Part shown: positions 56,971 through 64,000 of the stretch, in pieces | How positions within the stretch are numbered: position 1 is the first letter of the stretch | Layout of the letters: the number at the start of each line of letters is the position of its first letter | NCBI RefSeq assembly: GCF_000577275.2 | Contig: NZ_HG916852.1 | Span: forward strand, 375,001 to 439,000 | Reading direction: 5' to 3' | DNA from: Rhizobium favelukesii | Lineage (GTDB): Bacteria; Pseudomonadota; Alphaproteobacteria; Rhizobiales; Rhizobiaceae | Length of the DNA stretch: 64,000 nucleotides | The notes under the pieces: generated by a model | Told to the model about the DNA's origin: nothing | What the model saw: only the letters and a program-made list of their open reading frames with translations | Databases searched by the model: none | Program-made: the position numbers and the translations under genes

Positions 56971-59151
56971 TCACCATGTGTAGCGCAGGCTGCCGATCAT
57001 GGCGCGGCCCTGGTCGCGGTAGCAGAAGCCGGCCGAGCAGATGGGCTCGCGGCGGTCGAACAGGTTGGTGGCGTTCACCTGCAGGCTCAGGCCCTCGTAT
57101 TTCTTGTCGAGCGCGGCGAAGTCATAGCTCAGGGCAGCGTCGAAGAGGACGCGGGAGCCGTTCTGCGCCGTGTTTTCGTCGCTGGTGTAGCTCTTGCCGA
57201 GGTACCGGGCACCGAGGCCGACGCCGAGACCGTAGATCGGACTACCCTCCTGAAACCTGTAGTTTGCCCAGAGCGAAGCCATGTGCCTCGGCACCGACGA
57301 GACGTAGTTACCGACTGTACCGATCGTGCCTTCCAGAATCTCGGCGTCGGTGAAGGTGTAGGACGCAACCAGTGACAGGCCGTTGTCGAGACTCGTGTTC
57401 GCTTCGATCTCGAAGCCCCGGGAGCGAATCTTGCCGCGCTGCACCTGTATGTTTTCCGGCCCGGTCGGCAGGTTCACAACCTCGTAGTAGAGGCTGTTTT
57501 TCTGGTCGATATTGAAAAGCGCCGCCGTGATCAGCGTATTGCTATCAGGCAGCAGGTATTTGACGCCGATCTCCTCCTGCTCGCTTTCCGTCGCCTGGAA
57601 GGGTTGGCCGGTCTCCTTGTTTATGCCAGCATTTGGTGCGAAAGCGGTCGAGTAGCTGGCATAGGGTACAACGCCGAAATCCGTTTGGTAGGCTAGGCCG
57701 ATGCGGCCGGAGAATGCCCTGTCCTTTTGCGTGATCGTGGTCAGCGCATTCGTGTTGAGGTCGGTATTGTCGGTGTCCGTGGAGACCCAGTCGTAGCGAC
57801 CACCGACGGTCAGTATCCACGCGTCATAGCGGATCTGGTCCTGCAGATAGGTGCCGGCCTGCCACTGGTCCTGGACGGAGCGCGTATCGAAGTCGATAGG
57901 AGCAACTTGAGCGCCTGCCGTCGGATTGGTGGTGTCGAGCGGTGGCGACACGCCACGGCCATCGAGGGAGCGCCAGCGCAGCCTGGTCAGGTCTAGACCT
58001 GCAAGCACTGTATGGTCGACCGCGCCCGTTTCGAACTGAGCTTCCAACTGATTGTCGATGACGAAGGCCATCAGCTGCTCGTCAAACGTGCCGGCGCTGC
58101 GGTCAAGCAGGTTCGGATTGACGGCGTTCGGCGCGTAGGCGAAGGCCCAGTCGGCGTCGATGCTGAGCGTCGAAATGCGGGCGTTCTGACGGAAGACGAA
58201 GACGTCGTTCAGTCGATGCTCGAATTCGTAGCCGATACGAGCCTGGTTCTGGATCGAATCGTTGAAGGCCGGATTGCCCGCGAAATAGTCCGTTACCTTG
58301 CCGGTTGGATCGTTGTAATAGGCCGCCGTGCCGCCGGTCTTGGTTCGGGAATATTCGCCGAGGATGGTAAGTTTCGTGTCCTCGTCCGGCTTCCACATGA
58401 AGGCTGGCGCAATATAGACGCGGTCGTCGGGAACGCTGATCTGCTCCGTATTGGCGTCGCGATAGAGGCCCGTCAGGCGATAGTAGAAGGGGTCCTCATT
58501 GTTGACGGGGCCGGAGAGGTCGAACCGGCTCTGATAGCGCTGGTCGGTACCATACTGCAGCTGAACTTCGTGAAAAGGCTCTTCCGTCGGCCGCTTGGTG
58601 ATGAGGTTGTAGAGACCGCCGGCACCCGTTGCCCCATACAGTGCCGAAGATGGGCCACGCAGGATCGAGACTCCTTCGAGACCGTACGGCTCGGTCTTGA
58701 AGAGTGACGAGCCTGCGCCCGGCTGACGAAGGTTGTCGCGGAAGATCCCGGTATAGGTCACGTCGAAGCCGCGCACCGAGAACGAATCGAAACGCGGGTC
58801 GAAGCCATAGGCGCCGACGCGTGTGCCCGGCGTGTACGCGACCGTATCCAAAAGAGATTGCGGGTCGCGATCCTTCAGCTGCTGTTCGGTCACTGAGGAA
58901 ATCGACTGGGGCACCTCGATGAAGGGCGTGTCGGTTTTCGTGCCCGTCGCGCTGCTCTTGCCGACATAGCCATCCGCCTGGATGACGCCGCCGCTGCCGC
59001 CATTGACGATAATATCTTCAAGAACCGTCGCGCCATCCTGCTGCTGTCCAGCCGCATCCTGCGCTGCGGCCGGTGTGAGAAAATGGGCGATTGCCAAGCC
59101 AGTCAACGCCGACGTGGACAGGATTCGCGAGGAAAATCGGAGACTATTCAT
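56971..59151 (-). CDS. fhuA: TonB-dependent hydroxamate siderophore receptor
   Basis: Outer-membrane receptor of 726 aa. A signal peptide ends near AAAQ (30), a short TonB box region follows (ATVLEDIIVNG), then the plug (TPFIEVPQSISSVTEQQLKD, ILRGPSSALYGATGAGGLYN) and a 22-strand barrel ending in the aromatic LRYTW. The plug resembles ferrichrome/ferrioxamine receptors (FhuA/FoxA). It leads the operon with fhuF and fhuP; an iron-responsive box lies upstream at 59192-59206. Confidence 0.9.
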   Translation of the reverse strand: MNSLRFSSRILSTSALTGLAIAHFLTPAAAQDAAGQQQDGATVLEDIIVNGGSGGVIQADGYVGKSSATGTKTDTPFIEVPQSISSVTEQQLKDRDPQSLLDTVAYTPGTRVGAYGFDPRFDSFSVRGFDVTYTGIFRDNLRQPGAGSSLFKTEPYGLEGVSILRGPSSALYGATGAGGLYNLITKRPTEEPFHEVQLQYGTDQRYQSRFDLSGPVNNEDPFYYRLTGLYRDANTEQISVPDDRVYIAPAFMWKPDEDTKLTILGEYSRTKTGGTAAYYNDPTGKVTDYFAGNPAFNDSIQNQARIGYEFEHRLNDVFVFRQNARISTLSIDADWAFAYAPNAVNPNLLDRSAGTFDEQLMAFVIDNQLEAQFETGAVDHTVLAGLDLTRLRWRSLDGRGVSPPLDTTNPTAGAQVAPIDFDTRSVQDQWQAGTYLQDQIRYDAWILTVGGRYDWVSTDTDNTDLNTNALTTITQKDRAFSGRIGLAYQTDFGVVPYASYSTAFAPNAGINKETGQPFQATESEQEEIGVKYLLPDSNTLITAALFNIDQKNSLYYEVVNLPTGPENIQVQRGKIRSRGFEIEANTSLDNGLSLVASYTFTDAEILEGTIGTVGNYVSSVPRHMASLWANYRFQEGSPIYGLGVGLGARYLGKSYTSDENTAQNGSRVLFDAALSYDFAALDKKYEGLSLQVNATNLFDRREPICSAGFCYRDQGRAMIGSLRYTW

Positions 59152-59191
59152 TGGCTTATCATACCGGTCATACGCATTTCAGGATTTATGT

Positions 59192-59206
59192 TGAGTTTAA
59201 TAGTCA
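59192..59206. promoter_or_regulatory. RirA-type iron-responsive box (TGA-N9-TCA)
   Basis: TGAGTTTAATAGTCA matches the rhizobial IRO consensus TGA-N9-TCA exactly. On the minus strand it overlaps TTGACT, a candidate -35 for fhuA about 50 bp before its start codon, so repression by RirA in iron-replete cells is expected. Confidence 0.72.
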
Positions 59207-59287
59207 AGAAAAATCCCAAAGGAAACCCGCTTTCATGATTAAAATACTCCACTTTTTGACCGGCATGGCAAATCAGCCACAGTCAGG

Positions 59288-60171
59288 TCAGGCTTGCGCC
59301 TCTGACAGCAGCCACCGGCGGAAGGCGGCCGCCGCCGGCTGTTCGAGCGCAAGCCCGGGATAGACGAGGTGGAAGGCAAGCCGGCTTGCAATGCCAAGCG
59401 GGAAGGGCGTGACCACCGCGTCTTCCTTCAGGTCCCGCTCCAGAAACGAGCGCCGCATCAAGGCAAAGCCCAGTCCGGCTTTCATCGCGTCATAGGCTCC
59501 GTTGCCATGCATGAAGACCGGTCCACGCGACGGGTCGAGTCCTGTCGCGCCGGCTGCTTCCAGCCAGAGCTGCCAGTCATGGCGATAGACGTCATGGATC
59601 AGTTGGAAGCCGGCGAGCGCGTCCGGCGAGGGATTGTCGCCGAGCTCCGCGGCAAGTCTTGGTGTGCAAACCGGCACCAGCTCGTCATCCACGAGGCGTT
59701 CGCTGATCAGGCCGTCATAGCCGCCGAGTCCGTGGCGGATTGCAAGGTCGATCCCGTCGCGCTGAAATCGAGCACGCGGTGCGACGCGCTGATGCGGACG
59801 TCGATTTCGGGATGCATCGCCTCGAAGCGTCTGAGACGCGGCACGAGCCAGTAGGTTGCAAATCCCGCCGTGCAGGTGACGTTGAGGACGGCGCCGCGTC
59901 CGCGCGCCGTGATCGCCGCCGTCGCTTCCCTGACGAGGCGGAATGCTGCCCTGAGCGTCGAAAAATAGTCTGCACCCTCCACGGTCAGAGCTAGTGCGCG
60001 CGTCTTCCGCTCGAAGAGCTTGACGCCAAGCGAGGATTCCAGATCGCGGATCTGCAGACTGACGGCTCCCGGCGTCACGTTGAGCTCCTTCGCCGCCAAC
60101 GTCATGCTGAGGTGTCGGGCGGCCGCTTCAAAGGCTCGAAGGGCCGAAAGGGAGGGAAGATAATCGCTCAT
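59288..60171 (-). pseudogene. LysR (GcvA-like) regulator, frameshifted
   Basis: The N-terminal half from ATG 60171 (SALRAFEAAARHLSMTLAAK, ELNVTPGAVSLQIRDLESSL) reads to RVLDF and then leaves the family sequence. The expected continuation QRDGIDLAIRHGLGGYDGL and the rest to 59288 is in the next frame. Adding one base at 59764 (restoring GG, i.e. coding TTC-CAG) joins them as VLDFQRDG and gives a 294-aa GcvA-type protein. Divergent from the EamA gene at 60387. Recent mutation or sequencing error. Confidence 0.82.
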
Positions 60172-60386
60172 GGTTTAGCTCAACTATATTATGGATCGAG
60201 AAAGACTCGTTTGTCGCACGACTGGCATAGCAATAATATCAGCATGAAAGCCGCCGTAAAAGCTTCGTCGAGCTGAGCGATGAGCGAGAAAAAATCAGGA
60301 AAAATGCGTGAGGACCGCCCAACAATCGGGTGGCGGCAGCCTGTACTGACATGTAGACCGGTCGCAGGCTGACCAGGGAGAAGACG

Positions 60387-61304
60387 ATGCAGCAGAAACA
60401 GATGGGCTTTGCCGAGTGGGGAATGTTGCTGGTGCTCTCCCTGCTGTGGGGCGGATCCTTCCTCTTCAACGGCATTCTGGTGAAGAGCCTGCCGCCCTTT
60501 ACGATCGTCACGGGTCGGGTCCTGATCGCAGCGCTGGCACTGAACCTTATTGTGCGTGCGACCGGCCATGCCATGCCGCGTGACGGCAGGTCCTGGGCGG
60601 CCTTCTTCGGCATGGGCATCCTCAACAATATGATCCCGTTCTGTCTCATCGTCTGGGGCCAGACGCATATCGCAAGTGGCCTCGCCTCGATCCTGAATGC
60701 CACAACGCCGCTCTTTGGCGTCGTCGTCGCGCATTTCCTGACCGCGGATGAAAAAATGACCGGCAATCGCCTGCTTGGCGTTCTCGTCGGCTTTGCGGGC
60801 GTCGCCTATATGATCGGCTTCGACGTGCTGCGCGATCTCGGGTCGAACGTGCTGGCGCAGCTCGCGGTGCTCGGTGCTGCGCTCTCCTATTCCTTTGCCG
60901 GCATCTTCGGCCGGCGCTTCCGCCAGATGGGCATGGCGCCGCTCATTCCCGCTGCAGGACAGGTCAGCGCCTCCACCGTCCTGATGTTGCCGATCGCGCT
61001 CATCGTCGACCAGCCCTGGACATTGGCCGCTCCTTCATTGGAAACCTGGATGGCGCTGTTCGGCCTGGCCTTGCTTTCGACGGCGATCGCCTATGTGCTG
61101 TTTTTCCGCATCCTGGCGGCTGCCGGTGCAACGAACCTGATGCTCGTGACCTTCCTGATTCCGGTCAGCGCCATCCTGCTCGGCGCAGCCATTCTCGGCG
61201 AGCAATTGCAGGTCAAGCATCTGATCGGCATGGCGATGATCGCGATCGGCCTTGCGGCGATAGACGGGCGATTGTTCGCTCTGCGGAGAAAGCGACCTGC
61301 CTAG
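60387..61304 (+). CDS. EamA/DMT family transporter
   Basis: Ten-helix inner-membrane permease of 305 aa with two EamA repeats (first WGMLLVLSLLWGGSFLFNGI; second ends with LIGMAMIAIGLAAIDG). AGGGAGAAGACG precedes ATG 60387. The divergent LysR at 59288-60171 is its probable regulator and is frameshifted. Substrate unknown. It converges with hemW, overlapping by 4 nt. Confidence 0.88.
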   Translation: MQQKQMGFAEWGMLLVLSLLWGGSFLFNGILVKSLPPFTIVTGRVLIAALALNLIVRATGHAMPRDGRSWAAFFGMGILNNMIPFCLIVWGQTHIASGLASILNATTPLFGVVVAHFLTADEKMTGNRLLGVLVGFAGVAYMIGFDVLRDLGSNVLAQLAVLGAALSYSFAGIFGRRFRQMGMAPLIPAAGQVSASTVLMLPIALIVDQPWTLAAPSLETWMALFGLALLSTAIAYVLFFRILAAAGATNLMLVTFLIPVSAILLGAAILGEQLQVKHLIGMAMIAIGLAAIDGRLFALRRKRPA

Positions 61305-62503
61305 CAGGCGAGATCGGCGACCACGGAATCGAGGATCAGCATGCCTGACGGCGTGCAGCGCAGGCGAGAATTGCCGATCCGCTCGATAAAGCCATGCTCC
61401 AAAAGAAACTCTTCCCGCTTCGGGTCCAGGTCGCGGCCCGAAAGCTGCTGCCAGCGGGAAAGGTCCACGCCTTCCTTGAGACGCAACCCCATCAGCAGCA
61501 GTTCGTCGGCCTGTTCCTCATAACCGAGTTGCTCCGTGTCCAGCATGCCGTGTCCATTGCGCTCGACCAGATCCAGCCAGCTCTCTGGCTTCCGCTCTGT
61601 CGCAGTGGCAATCTTCATGGAGCCACGTGTCAGTCGCCCATGGGCACCGGGGCCGATGCCAGCGTAATCGCCGTAACGCCAGTAGGTGAGGTTGTGCCGG
61701 CTCTCCGCGCCCGGACGCGCATGGTTGGAAACCTCGTAGGCGGGCAGTCCTTCGCCGGTGGTGATTTCCTGCGTCGCTTCATAGAGCAGCGCCGATTGGT
61801 CGCCGTCCGGAACCACAAGCTTGCCGGCCTTGTGAAGCCCGAAGAACGGAGTGCCTTCCTCGATCGTCAGTTGATAGAGCGAAAGATGATCGACGGCGTA
61901 GGAGAACGCCTCCTTCAACTCGCGTTCCCATTCGTCGACGGTCTGGTTCGGGCGCGCATAGATCAGGTCGAAGGACATGCGCGGGAAGATGTCGCGCGCC
62001 AGCTTGATCGCCTTCAGCGCATCGGCAACGTCGTGCAGCCGTCCGAGAAACGTCAGGTCGCGGTCGTTGAGCGCCTGGACGCCGAGCGACACGCGATTGA
62101 CGCCGGCGGCACGATAGCCGCGGAAGCGTTCCGCCTCGACGCTGGAGGGGTTTGCCTCCATGGTGATCTCGATTCCATCGGGCACATGCCAGTGCTTGGC
62201 GATACCGTCGAGAATGGCCGACACCGTGGATGGTTTCATCAACGATGGCGTGCCGCCGCCGAGGAAGATGCTGGTCACCGTCTTTGGCCCGCTCATCTGG
62301 CGCACCGTCGCCATCTCCTTCAGGAAGCTCGCGGTAAAGCGTTCCTGATCCACCGGCTGGTGGCGGACATGGCTGTTGAAATCACAGTAAGGGCACTTGG
62401 CGGCACAGAACGGCCAATGCACGTAGACGCCGAAGCCGGGTTCGCCGGTATCGGGCAGAAGAGCGGCATAGCGCATCAGATCAGGCTGTTCCAAAGTGTC
62501 CAC
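61301..62503 (-). CDS. hemW: HemW radical SAM haem chaperone
   Basis: Radical SAM protein of 400 aa. The cluster motif CAAKCPYCDF has Cys33, Cys37 and Cys40; IFLGGGTPSLM and SLGVQALNDRDLTFLGR follow. It is the shorter HemN-like type that inserts haem into target proteins and lacks the extra Cys typical of coproporphyrinogen dehydrogenase HemN. Start is GTG 62503; an in-frame ATG lies at 62476. It follows rdgB by 8 nt in the rph-VOC-rdgB-hemW order. Confidence 0.92.
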   Translation of the reverse strand: MDTLEQPDLMRYAALLPDTGEPGFGVYVHWPFCAAKCPYCDFNSHVRHQPVDQERFTASFLKEMATVRQMSGPKTVTSIFLGGGTPSLMKPSTVSAILDGIAKHWHVPDGIEITMEANPSSVEAERFRGYRAAGVNRVSLGVQALNDRDLTFLGRLHDVADALKAIKLARDIFPRMSFDLIYARPNQTVDEWERELKEAFSYAVDHLSLYQLTIEEGTPFFGLHKAGKLVVPDGDQSALLYEATQEITTGEGLPAYEVSNHARPGAESRHNLTYWRYGDYAGIGPGAHGRLTRGSMKIATATERKPESWLDLVERNGHGMLDTEQLGYEEQADELLLMGLRLKEGVDLSRWQQLSGRDLDPKREEFLLEHGFIERIGNSRLRCTPSGMLILDSVVADLAC

Positions 62504-62511
62504 GTTTGCCC

Positions 62512-63156
62512 TTAGGCTTCCAGGCAGGTTTCGACGAAGATCTTGAAGGCGCGGGCGCGGTGCGACAGTGCTTCTGCGTCGCCGGGCTTCCAGCCGTGCT
62601 TTTCTTCCGCGCTCATCTCGCCAAAGGTAGTCTCATAGCCCTCGGGTTGAAAGACCGGATCGTAGCCGAAGCCCTGGCTGCCGCGCGCAGGCCAGACGAC
62701 GGTGCCTTCGACTTCGCCGCGAAAAAGCTCCGTGTGGCCGTCCGGCCAGGCAAGGCAGAGTACGCTGACGAAACGCGCAGCGCGCTGAGCCGGCTTCGAA
62801 GCGCCGGCCGTTTCCAAAGCCGCCTCGACCTTCTCCATCGCCATCGCGAAGTCGCGCGTGCCGTCGGGTTTCTCCGCCCAGTTGGCGGTGTAGACGCCGG
62901 GATCGCCGCCGAGTGCATCGATGACGAGGCCGGAATCATCCGACAGCGCCGGCAATCCAGAGGCTTCGGCGGAGGCGAGCGCCTTGATCGTCGCGTTTTC
63001 CTCGAAAGTCGTGCCGGTCTCGTCAGGCTCCACGAAATTCAACTCGGCGGCCGATTTCGCCGTGAAGCCGAACGGACCGATGAGGTCCTGGATTTCCCGG
63101 ATCTTGCCGGCATTATGGCTGGCAACGACGATGGTCTTCGTTTCGAGCTTGCGCAT
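62512..63156 (-). CDS. rdgB: Non-canonical purine NTP pyrophosphatase (RdgB/HAM1)
   Basis: House-cleaning enzyme of 214 aa that hydrolyses ITP, dITP and XTP. Motifs: [18 protein letters not shown] at the start, [32 protein letters not shown] and [10 protein letters not shown], then [11 protein letters not shown] 63156 ([10 protein letters not shown]); the open frame continues upstream over the VOC gene without support. It starts 7 nt after the VOC stop. Confidence 0.95.
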   Translation of the reverse strand: MRKLETKTIVVASHNAGKIREIQDLIGPFGFTAKSAAELNFVEPDETGTTFEENATIKALASAEASGLPALSDDSGLVIDALGGDPGVYTANWAEKPDGTRDFAMAMEKVEAALETAGASKPAQRAARFVSVLCLAWPDGHTELFRGEVEGTVVWPARGSQGFGYDPVFQPEGYETTFGEMSAEEKHGWKPGDAEALSHRARAFKIFVETCLEA

Positions 63157-63163
63157 GACTGTC

Positions 63164-63580
63164 CTATTCGATGCCCCAGATGCGGGCGTCGGCGCATTCG
63201 AGGCTGTTGCCCGCCGGGTCGCGGAAATAGATCGATCGGCCGCCCTGCGGCCAGGTGACTTCGGATTCGATGGCGACACCCCCGGACGTCAGCCGGGCTG
63301 CAATCGCATCGAGATTTTCCCCGCAAACGCGGAAACAGGCGTGTCCTGCACCGGTCGTGCCGTGCGGCGGAACCTGCAAGGAGGTGGGCGAGGGAGGCTT
63401 GATCGTTTCCTGCGGGTTGAAGATCAGCAACACCCCGGCACCGCAGCGAAAGAAGACATGTCGGTTGCCGCCCCGCGAGATCTTCGAAAGGCCGAGAATG
63501 CCTTCATAAAAGGCTTCGGCCTTGTCGAGATCGTCCGCATAGAGCGCCGTCTCCAGCATGCCTTCCAGCATGTCGTTCAT
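63164..63580 (-). CDS. VOC family protein (glyoxalase/bleomycin resistance-like)
   Basis: Protein of 138 aa with two VOC modules: [20 protein letters not shown] at the N-terminus and GHACFRV plus [16 protein letters not shown] at the C-terminus with the usual His/Glu ligands. It sits between rph and rdgB, overlapping the rph stop as ATGA, so it is part of that operon. Substrate unknown. Confidence 0.87.
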   Translation of the reverse strand: MNDMLEGMLETALYADDLDKAEAFYEGILGLSKISRGGNRHVFFRCGAGVLLIFNPQETIKPPSPTSLQVPPHGTTGAGHACFRVCGENLDAIAARLTSGGVAIESEVTWPQGGRSIYFRDPAGNSLECADARIWGIE

Positions 63581-64000
63581 CCGGCGACGGCCTGCTTCTG
63601 CATCGCGACGAGTTCGGCGATACCGACCTTGGCGAGGGCCATCAGCGAGGCGAATTCCTCATCGGTGAACGGCGTGCCTTCAGCGGTGCCCTGGATTTCA
63701 ACGATGCCGCCGTTGCCGGTCATCACGAAGTTCGCGTCGGTCTCAGCCGAGGAGTCCTCGAGATAGTCGAGGTCAATCACCGACTGGTTGGCGAAGATGC
63801 CGCAGGAAATGGCCGCGACGTGGTCCTTGAGGACGCGTTCGACCTTGAGCATGTTGCGGCTTTCCATCCACTTCAGGCAGTCGTAAAGCGCGATCCAGGC
63901 GCCGGTAATGGACGCCGTACGCGTTCCGCCATCCGCCTGGATGACGTCGCAGTCGAGCGTGATCTGGCGCTCGCCGAGTTCCTTGAGGTCGACGACAGCG
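63577..64000 (-). CDS. rph: Ribonuclease PH (partial, cut by the window edge)
   Basis: C-terminal 140 residues of the phosphorolytic 3'-exonuclease that trims tRNA precursors. [35 protein letters not shown] and [20 protein letters not shown] are diagnostic of RNase PH. The N-terminal part lies beyond 64000. First visible gene of the rph-VOC-rdgB-hemW unit. Confidence 0.95.
   Translation of the reverse strand, partial: AVVDLKELGERQITLDCDVIQADGGTRTASITGAWIALYDCLKWMESRNMLKVERVLKDHVAAISCGIFANQSVIDLDYLEDSSAETDANFVMTGNGGIVEIQGTAEGTPFTDEEFASLMALAKVGIAELVAMQKQAVAG

Overview
The window looks like chromosomal DNA of a GC-rich alphaproteobacterium of the Rhizobiaceae (Sinorhizobium/Ensifer/Rhizobium type). 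The evidence is the style of the housekeeping proteins (DnaA, RpsT, UbiE, UbiB, CoaBC, Dut, MutM, RNase PH), a ferrichrome/ferrioxamine block in the order fhuA-fhuF-fhuP, a RirA-type TGA-N9-TCA iron box, GANTC (CcrM) sites clustered before dnaA, and many LysR, GntR, EamA and SDR accessory genes. No rRNA, tRNA or CRISPR array was seen.

Layout, left to right. 0-9.4 kb: rsmI and yraN, a Pho-box-preceded glycerol-3-phosphate ABC importer (ugpBAEC), a complete 1,514-bp insertion sequence with 14-bp terminal inverted repeats and a 5-bp target duplication, a small cupin, gshB, and a scrap of an IS630-type transposase. 9.4-17 kb: cysK, a LysE exporter, dps, an EamA permease divergent from an Lrp regulator, a frameshifted GNAT gene, dut, prfC, trmO and a frameshifted molbindin. 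17-26 kb: choline sulfatase with its LysR regulator, trehalose synthesis (otsB-otsA), a secreted S10 peptidase, and a CynX-type MFS gene coupled to a frameshifted GntR gene with a perfect palindromic operator. 26-39 kb: a tiny 23-codon transcription unit, pirin, a class II glutamine amidotransferase, coaBC, a DUF2946/PepSY membrane pair, several LysR/SDR/NmrA genes, a head-to-head LysR/MFS pair that seems to have lost its shared promoter region, a VOC protein and a frameshifted EamA permease.

39.3-46.7 kb is the most interesting block. Six tightly packed minus-strand genes encode a histidine-ammonia-lyase homologue lacking the MIO tripeptide, a cyclic amidohydrolase (hydantoinase type), an M20 N-carbamoyl amino acid hydrolase, a DUF917 (thiohydantoin desulfurase-like) protein, a TfoX-N protein and an atypical urocanase. 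In that order the enzymes match, step for step, a pathway from ergothioneine through thiourocanate, a thiohydantoin, hydantoin-5-propionate and N-carbamoyl-glutamate to glutamate. I read it as an ergothioneine catabolic operon rather than a hut operon.

46.8-64 kb is mostly core: ubiB, ubiE, mutM, an enoyl-CoA hydratase, rpsT with a clear promoter and terminator, a 760-bp spacer holding eight GANTC sites, dnaA, a saccharopine dehydrogenase-like gene, the hydroxamate siderophore operon fhuA-fhuF-fhuP, a frameshifted LysR gene divergent from an EamA permease, hemW, rdgB, a VOC gene and the 3' part of rph at the edge. Five accessory genes carry what looks like a single-base indel, mostly at short homopolymers, so either recent decay or uncorrected assembly errors must be considered.
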